Assembly: GCF_900128945.1 (NCBI RefSeq)
Contig: NZ_FQUD01000001.1
Coordinates: 972,838 to 1,036,837, forward strand
Length of the DNA: 64,000 nucleotides
Origin: Chryseobacterium sp. OV279
GTDB lineage: Bacteria > Bacteroidota > Bacteroidia > Flavobacteriales > Weeksellaceae
Direction of reading: 5' to 3'
The notes under the pieces were generated by a model. The model saw only the letters and a program-made list of their open reading frames with translations. It ran no database searches and was not told where the DNA came from. The position numbers were made by a program, and so were the translations under genes. This document shows, piece by piece, positions 51,010 to 60,962 of this stretch. Each line of letters begins with the position of its first letter. The stretch's first letter is position 1.

Positions 51010-53517
51010 ATGAAAAAGGCGATTTTGTCCATTGCTATACTCGGAATTTTCTTTTCCGCAAACGTATCAGCACAGACCGAAACTTCAGGAAGAGAAAAGG
51101 CGTACAGAGCCACACATACCAAAGTAACGGAACTTAAACATACCAAGCTTAAAGTCAATTTCGATTATCAGAAAGAGCAGATGGGCGGAGAAGAATGGTT
51201 AACGGCCACTCCGTATTTCTATCCTACGAACGAACTGACGCTTGATGCGAAAGGAATGCTGATTCATGAAGTAGCTCTTGACAGCAACGGAAAAAAATCA
51301 CCTCTGAAATATGAATATAAGGACGAGATTCTGAAGATCACTTTGGATAAAACCTATCAGAAGAACCAGGAATATACGGTATATATCAAGTATACGGCAC
51401 GTCCGAATGAGGTGAAACAGAAAGGAAGCATGGCGATCAACGATGCCAAAGGTCTTTATTTCATCAATGCACAGGGACAGGATCCCGAGATGCCGACTCA
51501 GATCTGGACGCAGGGTGAGACAGAATCTTCTTCCGCATGGTTCCCAACCATCGATAAACCGAATCAGAAAACTACTCAGGAAATCTATATGACCGTTCCT
51601 GATAAATATGTCACCCTTTCCAATGGAATTCTGAAAGATTCACAGAAAGAAGGAAGTTTAAGAACCGACCATTGGGTCATGGATAAAAGACATTCTACCT
51701 ATCTGTTCTTTATGGGAGTAGGTGAATATGCTATTGTGAAAGACAAATGGAAAAATATTCCGGTAGATTATTATATCGAAAAAGAATATGAACCTTACGC
51801 AAAACAGATCTACGGAAACACGCCGGAAATGATCGAGTTTTTCTCTAAAAAAATGGGGTATGATTATCCGTGGGCGAAATATGCACAGATCTCAGGAAGA
51901 GACTACGTGAGTGGTGCGATGGAGAATACAACGGCGACTCTTCACGGAAGTGATATTCTACAGAAACCGGGACAGCTGATTGATGAAAACAAATGGGAAG
52001 ATACCATTGCTCATGAATTATTCCACCACTGGTTTGGAGATCTTGTGACGGCAGAAAGCTGGAGCAATCTTACCGTGAACGAATCTTTTGCCAACTATTC
52101 TGAATACCTGTGGAATGAATATAAATACGGAAAAGATCAGGCAGACTATCACCAGATGAGTGATGTGAATATGTACATTCACAATCCGGCTGATTTCAAG
52201 AAAAACCTCGTGAGATTCAACTATGATTCCCGTGAAGATGTTTTTGACCTGGTGACGTATCAGAAAGGTGGTGGTATCCTTCACATGCTGAGAAATTATT
52301 TAGGGGACGATGCGTTCTTTGCCGGAATGAATGATTATCTGAAAACCAATGAATACCAAAACGGAGAAGCTCATCAATTGAGACTTTCTTTTGAAAAAGT
52401 TTCAGGAAAAGATCTGAACTGGTTCTTCAATCAATGGTATTTCGGAAGCGGAAATCCAAAGTTGAATTATTCGTTTACTTTTGAGCCTGTGAAAAAGCAG
52501 GTAGCCGTAACCATTAACCAAACCCAGGATCAACCGTTTGAATTCCCTCTTGCCATCGATGTGTATGACAACGGAAAACCAAAAAGATATAATGTATGGG
52601 TTAATGCTGAAGCGAAAAACACATTCAATTTTGATGTGTCTAAAACTCCGGATCTGATCAATGTCAATGCAGACGGAATTTTAGTTTCAGAAATTACTGA
52701 GACTAAGACTCCGGAACAAAACCTGATGCAGTTTACCAATTCTAAGGAATTTAAGAGCAGATACAAAGCTTTAGCCGCTATAAAAGATCAGGTGGGTAAA
52801 AACCCGGCTGCTACGAAATTATTGGCAGCGGCGTTAAAAGATCCTTACTTCAGAACAAGAATCAAAGCACTTCAGTTGATGGATCTTTCAAATGCTGAAC
52901 AGATGAAAGCCCTTGGCGCTGATGTAGAGAAACTGGCTTCCAATGATCCGAAAACACTGGTTCAGGCTGCTGCGATTACTGCTTTGGCTAAAACTAAAGA
53001 TAAAAAATACCTTCCGATTTTTGAAAAAGGGGTGAATGCGGTATCCAATGCTGTAAAAGCAACGTCATTAAGTGCTGTTTTAACGATAGATCCGTCAAAA
53101 GCTAATGCACTGTCTGATAAGATTGATCTTGAAGGGGCTTCAGAAGAATTACTGGGACAACTTCTTCCGGTAATTGTGAAGAATAAAGTGACTTCTCAGA
53201 TGTCCAATATCACGCCACTTGTAGCATTCTATCCTTTCATTAAGTTCCAGAACCCGGAACTGGGGAAATCTGCAGAAGAAGGATACAACTGGATCATGAG
53301 CTCGGATAATCTGAAAGCTACTGAAAATATTACAAAAATCATCAGCCATGCAAAAGGTGAAATGGGAGATAATCCTCAGGTTAAAATGATGATTTCCCAG
53401 ATGCTGAAAGATGGTTTAAGCAAAAAAATGGAACTGCTGAGACAGAATCCTCAGAATGCAGCGAGCATCAACAAACAGATCGATGCGATTAATAAAGCCA
53501 TTGAAGATTTTAAGTAA
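51010..53517 (+). CDS. Secreted M1 family aminopeptidase
   Basis: 835 residues. Signal peptide 1-21 (VSA-Q). Gluzincin catalytic domain with G-A-M-E-N near 303 for N-terminus binding, H335-E-L-F-H339-H-W and the distal Glu in N-E-S-F-A-N near 358. The region beyond about 575 is made of helical HEAT-like repeats (LAAALKDPYFRTRIKALQLM, LVQAAAITALAKTKD). Removes N-terminal residues from peptides in the periplasm or outside. Probably co-transcribed with the serine hydrolase and the 76-residue protein. Confidence 0.95.
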   Translation: MKKAILSIAILGIFFSANVSAQTETSGREKAYRATHTKVTELKHTKLKVNFDYQKEQMGGEEWLTATPYFYPTNELTLDAKGMLIHEVALDSNGKKSPLKYEYKDEILKITLDKTYQKNQEYTVYIKYTARPNEVKQKGSMAINDAKGLYFINAQGQDPEMPTQIWTQGETESSSAWFPTIDKPNQKTTQEIYMTVPDKYVTLSNGILKDSQKEGSLRTDHWVMDKRHSTYLFFMGVGEYAIVKDKWKNIPVDYYIEKEYEPYAKQIYGNTPEMIEFFSKKMGYDYPWAKYAQISGRDYVSGAMENTTATLHGSDILQKPGQLIDENKWEDTIAHELFHHWFGDLVTAESWSNLTVNESFANYSEYLWNEYKYGKDQADYHQMSDVNMYIHNPADFKKNLVRFNYDSREDVFDLVTYQKGGGILHMLRNYLGDDAFFAGMNDYLKTNEYQNGEAHQLRLSFEKVSGKDLNWFFNQWYFGSGNPKLNYSFTFEPVKKQVAVTINQTQDQPFEFPLAIDVYDNGKPKRYNVWVNAEAKNTFNFDVSKTPDLINVNADGILVSEITETKTPEQNLMQFTNSKEFKSRYKALAAIKDQVGKNPAATKLLAAALKDPYFRTRIKALQLMDLSNAEQMKALGADVEKLASNDPKTLVQAAAITALAKTKDKKYLPIFEKGVNAVSNAVKATSLSAVLTIDPSKANALSDKIDLEGASEELLGQLLPVIVKNKVTSQMSNITPLVAFYPFIKFQNPELGKSAEEGYNWIMSSDNLKATENITKIISHAKGEMGDNPQVKMMISQMLKDGLSKKMELLRQNPQNAASINKQIDAINKAIEDFK

Positions 53518-53544
53518 AAAGATCCTTAAAATTATTTAGAATAT

Positions 53545-53575
53545 AAAACTGCTGTGAAAAACAGCAGTTTTTTTA
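53545..53575 (+). terminator. Terminator after the M1 peptidase gene
   Basis: AAACTGCTGT and ACAGCAGTTT form a perfect ten-base stem with a GAAA-type loop, followed by T residues. Confidence 0.9.
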
Positions 53576-53666
53576 TGATTTTTATTTTTAAGAACGAAAT
53601 TTGGGTAATAAATGGGAGGTATATTCAAACATCATTTTATAAATTCGTATAAAAATTTAGAATACA

Positions 53667-54995
53667 ATGACTTTTGGAATTGAGGCTGCGGGCTATTATG
53701 TGCCGTCTTTGTACTTAGAGATCAAAGATCTGGCGGAGAAAAGGGGAATTGAACCCGCTAAACTGGAAAAAGGACTGGGATTGCATAAAATGGGTTTCCC
53801 GGATGTTCATGAAGATGCAGCTACATTTGCGGCAGAGGCTTTATTAAAACTGATCAGGGATCATGATCTCAATCCGAAAGATATAGCCAGGATTTATCTG
53901 GGAACCGAAAGCGCGCCGGATGCAGCGAAACCTACCGCTTCTTATGCGATGCAGATGGTAGAAAAAGTTCTGGAAAAGGAGTTTGGTGAAAGGAGTTTCA
54001 GGAACTGTGATGTCGTGGACATGACATTTGCCTGCATTGGAGCAGTAGATGCCCTGCATAATTCCCTTGATTTTGTAAGGGTAAATCCTGAGAAAAAAGC
54101 CGTAGTCATTGCCAGCGATTATGCTAAATATGAACTGGCTTCTTCCGGTGAATATACACAGGGTGGAGGAGCAGTAGCATTACTGGTTTCATCAAAACCT
54201 GATCTTCTGGAAATTGAAAACCACTGGGGCGTTGCTACAGAAAGTGTCTTTGATTTTTTCAAACCGAGAAGACCATACAGCAAGGAAGATTTAAATGCAG
54301 CACCGGATACTTTTCCGGATAAGATTGAAATTTTTACTGATGAGCCTGTTTTCGACGGACAGTATTCCAACCAGTGTTATCAGGACAGAATCAGAGAAGC
54401 TTATCAGAATTATAAAGAAATTACAGGAAGAGATAAACCGTATGAAGACTGGAGATATCTTATTTTCCATCTTCCATATGCCTTCCATGGAAAAAGAGTG
54501 TTTACAGAGATCTACAGTCTTGAAAACGGACTTTCTTATCAAACTCCCGAGGAGCAGAAAGCGGTTGCAAAATCTGAAAACTATCTGAATTTTATCAATG
54601 AAAAAATAGAAAGGTCTCAAAGAGCATCGTCAGAAATAGGGAATATGTATACAGCTTCTGTTTTTATGGCGCTGCTGTCTGCTATTCAGGTTTCTTATGA
54701 TGAAGGTGAAGAACTGGCTGGTCAAGAAATTGGCTTCTTAGGCTATGGTAGCGGTTCAAAATCTAAAGTTTTCGCCGGAAAAATATCTGAAAACTGGAAA
54801 ACAGCCGTTTCAAAATGGAATCTGTTCGAACATATAAAAAACAGAATAGCGATTGATTTTGAGACCTATGAAAAACTACATAGAAAACAGCTTGATCATT
54901 CTGTTAACAGTAACTACCACGGTTTTGGATTAGTATCAATAGAATCGGAAAATCCCGTTTTGATAGGAGCGAGGTATTACCATTATCAGGATTAA
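53667..54995 (+). CDS. mvaS: Hydroxymethylglutaryl-CoA synthase
   Basis: 442 residues. Condenses acetyl-CoA and acetoacetyl-CoA to HMG-CoA, an early step of the mevalonate route to isoprenoids used by Flavobacteriia. Active-site residues: E81 in Y-L-G-T-E-S, nucleophile C123 in D-M-T-F-A-C-I-G, and H268 in I-F-H-L-P-Y. Longer than the 390-residue Gram-positive enzymes by insertions near 200-245 and at the C-terminus. No other mevalonate gene is nearby. Confidence 0.95.
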   Translation: MTFGIEAAGYYVPSLYLEIKDLAEKRGIEPAKLEKGLGLHKMGFPDVHEDAATFAAEALLKLIRDHDLNPKDIARIYLGTESAPDAAKPTASYAMQMVEKVLEKEFGERSFRNCDVVDMTFACIGAVDALHNSLDFVRVNPEKKAVVIASDYAKYELASSGEYTQGGGAVALLVSSKPDLLEIENHWGVATESVFDFFKPRRPYSKEDLNAAPDTFPDKIEIFTDEPVFDGQYSNQCYQDRIREAYQNYKEITGRDKPYEDWRYLIFHLPYAFHGKRVFTEIYSLENGLSYQTPEEQKAVAKSENYLNFINEKIERSQRASSEIGNMYTASVFMALLSAIQVSYDEGEELAGQEIGFLGYGSGSKSKVFAGKISENWKTAVSKWNLFEHIKNRIAIDFETYEKLHRKQLDHSVNSNYHGFGLVSIESENPVLIGARYYHYQD

Positions 54996-55025
54996 AAAAT
55001 ATCAGAAGGATTAATAACCTTTCTC

Positions 55026-55058
55026 ATCCTTGGCAAGGTTTTAAACCTTGGCAAGGAT
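55026..55058. terminator. Long palindrome between converging genes
   Basis: ATCCTTGGCAAGGTTT and AAACCTTGGCAAGGAT are 16-base arms with a single mismatched centre position and almost no loop. It could terminate transcription in both directions or be a small repeat element. Confidence 0.55.
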
Positions 55059-55110
55059 ATTTCTCAGGATCTTCCCTCATTCATCCTAACACTTCCTTAC
55101 AATCCTATTT

Positions 55111-56043
55111 CTAAAAACCACTATTCTTCATCCAGGTTTTAAAAAGCTCCGGCCAGGCAGCCACAGAACTTCCTTTTTTACCTAAGCCCCAGCCATGACC
55201 ACCGGTTGGAAAAAGATGCATTTCAGCTTTTACATTCACCTTCTTTAGAGCCGAATATAACAGCAAACTGTTATCAACAGAAGAGATAGGATCATCCATA
55301 GCTTGTGCTAAAAATGTAACAGGCATATTTGAATTGACCAGTTTTTCCACTGAAAATGCAGCTTCTTCCGCAACAGAAGGATTTTCTCCAAGAATACTTT
55401 TCCTTGAATGGGTTTTATTATTGGGAGGAAGCATGGAAACGACAGGGTAGATGAGTCCTGCAAAATCCGGTCTCGCTGATAAAGAATCTATTTTATCAAC
55501 TGGTTTATAGAGCTTTTTATCCGGTTGAGCTGAGGTAAATCCTGCTAAATGACCTCCTGCAGAAAATCCAAGTATTCCTATTTTATCGGGATCAAACTTA
55601 TACTTTTTTGCAAGACTTCGGATCATACGCATGGCCCGCTGAGCATCTTCAAAAGGAACATTGGTGCTTTTCCAGTTTTCTGAAGGCAGTCTGTAGATAA
55701 GCTCGAAAGCTGTTACCCCTTCAGATTGTAGCCAGTTAGCCGTTGGAGTACTTTCTTTACCCATTTCAATATGAGCATATCCACCTCCGCTAATCACTAA
55801 AATGGCTGTTCCGTTGGGATGGGTAGGTTGATGCACGATCAATCTTGGTTTTGAAATGTTGGTAACAGATCCTTTGGCTGTTATTATCTCTGTTCCTCGT
55901 GGTCCGGATCCATCAGGCATTTGGCTTGTCCACAGAGGAATTTGTTCTAAATCTTTTGAAATCTGAAACTTATTTTCCTGAAGCTGAGCTGTATATCTGC
56001 TTCCGGTTAATAACACAATGGTCAGGATAATAAAGGTTCTCAT
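55111..56043 (-). CDS. Secreted alpha/beta hydrolase (esterase/acetyl-xylan-esterase-like)
   Basis: 310 residues from the ATG at 56043, which opens a signal peptide (1-19, YTA-Q); an upstream ATG at 56124 would put 27 polar residues before it. Oxyanion-hole motif I-S-G-G-G-Y near 84-89, nucleophile elbow G-F-S161-A-G-G, and a C-terminal H in PTGGHGWG. The BD-FAE/Axe-type layout suggests deacetylation or esterase activity on carbohydrate substrates. Lies divergent from a SusC/SusD pair, which would fit a glycan-use locus, but the gap is 534 bp and the link is only contextual. Confidence 0.88.
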   Translation of the reverse strand: MRTFIILTIVLLTGSRYTAQLQENKFQISKDLEQIPLWTSQMPDGSGPRGTEIITAKGSVTNISKPRLIVHQPTHPNGTAILVISGGGYAHIEMGKESTPTANWLQSEGVTAFELIYRLPSENWKSTNVPFEDAQRAMRMIRSLAKKYKFDPDKIGILGFSAGGHLAGFTSAQPDKKLYKPVDKIDSLSARPDFAGLIYPVVSMLPPNNKTHSRKSILGENPSVAEEAAFSVEKLVNSNMPVTFLAQAMDDPISSVDNSLLLYSALKKVNVKAEMHLFPTGGHGWGLGKKGSSVAAWPELFKTWMKNSGF

Positions 56044-56577
56044 AGATGTATTTGCAAATAAATTTAAAACAATCTTCTGTTTGTACCAAGTCTGTGATTG
56101 TATTAAAAGATTTTTTTGTTGCAAAGTAACACGGCCACTGGCTTTTTGAATTGACTGTTATTTTATTCTTAATTAATCATAAAAATGTATTTCTCATTTG
56201 GGATGGTTTTTCTTTTTCAATGTTTTATTGTTTATTTTTTGAGGAAATTATAGGGTAAAGCTTGATTTTGTTTATGAATTGCTAAAACTGAATCTTTATT
56301 TTATTTGTTAATCAATTCATTAATCATTTATATTATTTATCATTTTGTAGATTTTGTTTAATTGTGATGATTTTTTTTTCACGGGTTAAAATTTCTATTG
56401 AATCGTTTTTCTTAGATTATTTTTTATTCTTTCAATGCAAATACTTTTTTAAAAACTCTTTTTACTTGTATTTCAATTAAATTAATACACTGTATCTATT
56501 TGTATTCCAGTATTTTAAATTTTGACATTGTTAAGCTTTATTAACATATTTGCTGTCTAAATGCTAAAATTAAAAAC
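56044..56577. other. Divergent intergenic region between esterase and SusC genes
   Basis: 534 bp, very AT-rich, no gene. It holds the SusC promoter at its right end; no operator-like inverted repeat stands out. Confidence 0.5.
56521..56552 (+). promoter_or_regulatory. Promoter of the SusC/SusD operon
   Basis: TTTG (56521-56524), 20 bases, CATATTTG (56545-56552), one base off TAnnTTTG, 25 bp before the start. Confidence 0.55.
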
Positions 56578-59427
56578 ATGAATGTAAAATTACGTGTGTT
56601 AAGTGTGGGAGTTTTGTTCTTTATAGGACATGCTGTCTCGGCGCAGAAAACGAAAAATGACACTATTCGGGGTGAGATTGATGAGGTGGTGGTAACGGGG
56701 TCTTATGGGATCAGGCAGACTCCGGAACAGGTTACCGGATCGAGCGTTAAAATTGGAGCCGATAAATTGGTTAGACCCTCAGCAATTTCGATAGAAAATG
56801 CATTGCAGGGGCAGGTGGCCGGATTAATGTCAACCGCTAGCAGTGGGCAGCCTGGTGCAAACAGTATTACACTAATCAGAGGACTTGGTTCCTTGACTTC
56901 CGGAAATAATCCTTTATACATTTTAGATGGAGTTCCCATACCCTCCGGTGATGTTTCTGGATTGTTAACATCACAGAATTCATTGTCACTGATTAATCCT
57001 GCTGATATTGAGAATATTGAAGTATTGAAGGATGGAGTTGCTACTGCAGTATATGGTTCAAGAGGCGCTAACGGGGTTATTGTGATAACTACCAAATCTG
57101 GTAAAAAAGGTAGATCAGATCTTAACTTTACCAGTGAAATAGGTGCAGGTGAGATAGCTTTTGAAAAATTTAAAATGCTTAATGCAGGTGAATCTACCAG
57201 TTTATTTGGTCGGAGCTTATTTAATGCAGGGCAGGCTACCACACTTCAGAACGGATATAATTTAGCAAAATCTGAGTATGGTTGGGACGGTGTTTCAGAT
57301 TATGATTGGAATCGTGCGGTGAGAAGAGCTAATCCGGCGTTCAGTCGGTATAATTTTAACTATAGTGGGGGAGTAGAAAACCTTTTGATTTTTGCGTCAC
57401 TTGGATACCTTCAGCAAGAAGGGATTTCCAGAGATTCTAAATTTGATAGGTATAATGGTGCGTTAAGAGCGGATTGGAAAGCAAGTGATAAATTAAAGAT
57501 GAATATGTCTGTTAATTTATCAAGATCAGTTCAGAGGGGTGCGACAGATGGATCAGCATTTAGTAATCCTGTATTTACAGGTAGATTGATGTCTCCTACA
57601 CAGTCATTTTATAATCCTGATGGGACCTATAATACTAAACTCTATTACCTTAGCGAAGAATTTAATCCTATTGGGATTCAAAATGAAAACTTAGAGAAAG
57701 GTATTTTTAATAAAATTATCACAAGTGTTGGGGGTGATTATCAGTTTCTCCCTAATTTCAGATACTCTTCCAATTTTGGATTAGATTATACATCAGGAAA
57801 TGAATTACTTTATTGGAATCCTGACTTTGGAGATGGAACATTTGATGGAGATGCGAATGGTAATGGATATCTGGCAAGGCAATTTAATAATTATCTGACC
57901 TGGAACTGGTATAATTTTGTACATTATAATAAGGTTTTTGCAGATAAACACAATGTTTCTGTTTCAGTAGGTCTGGAAGCTACAAGAACGGAAAGAGAAT
58001 TTAATGTTCTGAACGTACAGGGATTTCCTGCCGGGACAAGAATAAAATATGCTGATGTAGGAGCGAACCCAACAGGAGCTGGTGGAAGCGCTGATTTTAG
58101 GAGTTTGGTAGGGTATGTTACAAGGGCTTCCTATACATACAATAAATTTTTAACGTTTACAGGTTCTTTCAGAAGAGATGGTTATTCTGGGTTTACAGGT
58201 TATAATGGTAATTTTTGGGGCGCAGGGCTCAGTTTTGATTTTGGTAAAGCAAATGTTCTTCCTGGATTTTTTAAAAGCTTGAAGCTAAGAGCCAGTTACG
58301 GGGAAAATGGTAACCAGGCAGTAGGTCCTTATGCAAAATATGATCAGTATTCTTACAGAGGGGCATATATTTCTTCAAATGCAGGTTTTGTTTCTAATGT
58401 TGCTCCTGTTGAAGGATTATATTGGGAGAAATCAGATAAATCCAATATAGGTTTAGATTTTACATTTGGTAAAAATGGAGCTGTATACGGTACTTTAGAA
58501 GTGTATAAGAATAACAATACCGATCAAATTTTTAGTGTCCCAAATCCGGCATCTACAGGCTTTAGTTCTCTGACAAAGAATATTGCTGATTCTTATTCAA
58601 AAGGATTAGAAGCCACCTTAGGATTTAGAGTGGGAAATAGTGAGGGTATTAATTGGAATACCAAGTTTAATTATGCTTATAACGACAGTAGAATTAAAAG
58701 TTTAAATGGAGAGACTAACCCCACTACAATAGATGGATTTAAAGCTTTTTTTCCAGGCCATAATCCAACAGAGTTTTACACAAGACTTTGGGCTGGCGTT
58801 GATCCTAAAAATGGAGATCCATTATGGTATACCGATGATTCAAAGACTGCTACAACAAATAATTCTGGTTTAGCTAAACTATCTTTTACAGGTAAGCATG
58901 CTTTGCCTACTCATATTGGAAGTTGGTATAATGAATTGAATTATAAGAATTTTAAATTATCATTCCTGATTAATTATCAGGGTAATTATTCGGTATATGA
59001 CAGATGGGCATTTGTTTATGATTCCAGTGGTCAGTATGGCTATCTGAACCAGATGTCTTCAGCGTTATATAATTCCTGGACTCCGGAAAATCCTAACGCT
59101 GTACAACCAAAATATGTTTATGGAGGAAATAAGAATGCTAATTCGGCTTCTACAAGATATTTATTTGATGGAGATCATATACGGTTAAGAAATGTAGAAT
59201 TTGGTTACAGGTTTACAAAGGATGTCTTAAAAATTGATGGTGTTAAAGGTATTTACGTATATGCAAGAGGAGTTAATTTATTGACTTATGCGTTTGATAA
59301 AAATCTTTATTTTGATCCGGAATCTAACTCAAATGCTTTTACCTATACCGCTTCTAATTTAGGCGTTTATGATCAGACGCAGCCCAATTTGAGACAGTAC
59401 ATGTTGGGTGTTAGTGTAGATTTTTAA
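56578..59427 (+). CDS. SusC-family TonB-dependent receptor
   Basis: 949 residues. Signal peptide 1-22 (VSA-Q). A short N-terminal stretch with D-E-V-V-V-T-G-S-Y (TonB box region) leads straight into the SusC plug (residues about 45-175: RPSAISIENALQGQVAGL, then LYILDGVPI, IEVLKDGVATAVYGSRGANGVIVITTK). The barrel ends G-V-S-V-D-F. The usual carboxypeptidase-like domain ahead of the plug is absent. With the SusD lipoprotein it forms an outer-membrane pedal-bin transporter for an oligosaccharide, peptide or other large nutrient. No glycoside hydrolase is next to it, so the substrate cannot be named. Confidence 0.93.
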   Translation: MNVKLRVLSVGVLFFIGHAVSAQKTKNDTIRGEIDEVVVTGSYGIRQTPEQVTGSSVKIGADKLVRPSAISIENALQGQVAGLMSTASSGQPGANSITLIRGLGSLTSGNNPLYILDGVPIPSGDVSGLLTSQNSLSLINPADIENIEVLKDGVATAVYGSRGANGVIVITTKSGKKGRSDLNFTSEIGAGEIAFEKFKMLNAGESTSLFGRSLFNAGQATTLQNGYNLAKSEYGWDGVSDYDWNRAVRRANPAFSRYNFNYSGGVENLLIFASLGYLQQEGISRDSKFDRYNGALRADWKASDKLKMNMSVNLSRSVQRGATDGSAFSNPVFTGRLMSPTQSFYNPDGTYNTKLYYLSEEFNPIGIQNENLEKGIFNKIITSVGGDYQFLPNFRYSSNFGLDYTSGNELLYWNPDFGDGTFDGDANGNGYLARQFNNYLTWNWYNFVHYNKVFADKHNVSVSVGLEATRTEREFNVLNVQGFPAGTRIKYADVGANPTGAGGSADFRSLVGYVTRASYTYNKFLTFTGSFRRDGYSGFTGYNGNFWGAGLSFDFGKANVLPGFFKSLKLRASYGENGNQAVGPYAKYDQYSYRGAYISSNAGFVSNVAPVEGLYWEKSDKSNIGLDFTFGKNGAVYGTLEVYKNNNTDQIFSVPNPASTGFSSLTKNIADSYSKGLEATLGFRVGNSEGINWNTKFNYAYNDSRIKSLNGETNPTTIDGFKAFFPGHNPTEFYTRLWAGVDPKNGDPLWYTDDSKTATTNNSGLAKLSFTGKHALPTHIGSWYNELNYKNFKLSFLINYQGNYSVYDRWAFVYDSSGQYGYLNQMSSALYNSWTPENPNAVQPKYVYGGNKNANSASTRYLFDGDHIRLRNVEFGYRFTKDVLKIDGVKGIYVYARGVNLLTYAFDKNLYFDPESNSNAFTYTASNLGVYDQTQPNLRQYMLGVSVDF

Positions 59428-59443
59428 TTTAAATAAGATAGAA

Positions 59444-60868
59444 ATGAAAAATATTAAATATATAATTGCATCACTCATTATAGCTGCGTCATCTACTTCT
59501 TGTAGTAATGATTTTTTGGAAGAAAAACCACAGGTTGATGTAGAATTAAAAGAAGGGATTACTAATGAGAAAAATCTTGCGGTTGCTATTCTTGGATTAC
59601 ACAATGGATTGCAGAGTACAGATTCTTATGGAGCGTTGATTCCTACTTTAAATGAGCTCTTAGCAGATAACAGCTTTGTGAGCTTAAGAAACTCAAATAG
59701 ATTTGCGGGTACAAGGCAGACTGATTTGTCATATTATGTTACCCAACAGGCAAATTTTACCAGTCTATGGGGAAGTTTATATAGCATAATCGCAAATGCA
59801 AACTTTGTTTTGGGCTATGAAGGAAAAATTCAGGATGATACCAATACATCCGAGACTCCAGGCAGCCTTTTTGCTCAAGCACATGCTGTCAGAGCAATGG
59901 CTTATTATGATCTGATCACTCACTTTTCCGAAGTTTCGGGAAATGGAAATCAGGATCTTGGGGTTCCTCTTCCTTTGGTATTAGATGTAAATGCTAAGCT
60001 TCCAAGGTCTACAGTTGCTCAAATTTATAATCAAATTCTCTCCGATCTTACTACTGCAGAGGGGAAAATTTTGAATACTAATAAAAGGCAGATCAACAAT
60101 TCAGCTGTAGATATGTTATTTAGCAGATATTATCTGGCAGTTAAGAACTATTCTCAAGCAGATGTTTATTCTCAAAAAATATTAAATAGTAATTTTTCCA
60201 GCCTTTCAACCACTACGGAGGCTCCAACAATGTTCAGTGCTACGGAAGAAGGAGGAAAGGAAACAATTTTTAAGCTTGAGTTTAATGATAAAGATCTCCC
60301 GGGAGCTAATGATGGTATTACCGCAACTTGGTATTCAGGAGGAAGATATAGACAGAACTTTGCTACCAGAGGGCTTTATGATAAACTTTCTAACAGTGAT
60401 GTGAGAAAAAATAGCTGGTTTACATTAACCAGTGTAGGTTCTCCAGCAATATCTGCATTTCCAGATAATCCTAAACCTGTTGATGTCGCTAAATACAAGA
60501 CACCAGCAACTGATATTATCTTGATGAGAAAATCTGAAGCAGTTTTTAACCAACTGGAAGCTCTTTATTATACAAATCCGACTTCTGCCTTAGTAAAATT
60601 AAATACTTATGTTTCAACTTATAGAGTGCCTGGGTATATTTTTGCAGGGACAGGACAAGCTTTGCTGGAGGAGATCTTGTTTCAGAAAGATGTTGAGTTG
60701 TTTTTGGAAGGATTTAGATATCGGGACCTAAAAAGAAATGGAATAGGATTTACAAATTCTCAAACTGGTGTGACGCTGAACAACACTAAATACCAATTTA
60801 AAGCGTTTCCTATTCCTCAAGGAGAGATACTAAGTAATCCAAATATCAAACAATTTCCAGGTTATTAA
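59444..60868 (+). CDS. SusD/RagB-family nutrient-binding lipoprotein
   Basis: 474 residues. Lipobox S-T-S-C near 20, followed by N-D-F-L-E-E-K-P, both the typical SusD start and an acidic surface-export signal. TPR-like helices (QAHAVRAMAYYDLITHFSEV near 145) and the C-terminal F-R-Y-R-D-L-K-R and FPIPQGEIL motifs are standard for the family. It starts 16 bp after the SusC gene and acts as the lid that captures substrate on the cell surface. Confidence 0.94.
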   Translation: MKNIKYIIASLIIAASSTSCSNDFLEEKPQVDVELKEGITNEKNLAVAILGLHNGLQSTDSYGALIPTLNELLADNSFVSLRNSNRFAGTRQTDLSYYVTQQANFTSLWGSLYSIIANANFVLGYEGKIQDDTNTSETPGSLFAQAHAVRAMAYYDLITHFSEVSGNGNQDLGVPLPLVLDVNAKLPRSTVAQIYNQILSDLTTAEGKILNTNKRQINNSAVDMLFSRYYLAVKNYSQADVYSQKILNSNFSSLSTTTEAPTMFSATEEGGKETIFKLEFNDKDLPGANDGITATWYSGGRYRQNFATRGLYDKLSNSDVRKNSWFTLTSVGSPAISAFPDNPKPVDVAKYKTPATDIILMRKSEAVFNQLEALYYTNPTSALVKLNTYVSTYRVPGYIFAGTGQALLEEILFQKDVELFLEGFRYRDLKRNGIGFTNSQTGVTLNNTKYQFKAFPIPQGEILSNPNIKQFPGY

Positions 60869-60891
60869 CTATAAACATTTAAAAATTCAAA

Positions 60892-60922
60892 CAAAAGCCC
60901 TGCTCTGCAGGGCTTTTTCTTA
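60892..60922. terminator. Terminator of the SusC/SusD operon
   Basis: AAAGCCCTGC pairs with GCAGGGCTTT around a tiny loop, then T residues; A residues on the other side let it also serve the converging AraC gene. Confidence 0.85.
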
Positions 60923-60962
60923 TAACGAATAAAAAGGTTTTAATTAATCATTATTACAAAAA

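Noticed and set aside
56703..57242. 179-codon minus-strand frame under the SusC gene
   Set aside because: Antisense to the conserved plug domain; Pro/Leu-rich shadow translation.
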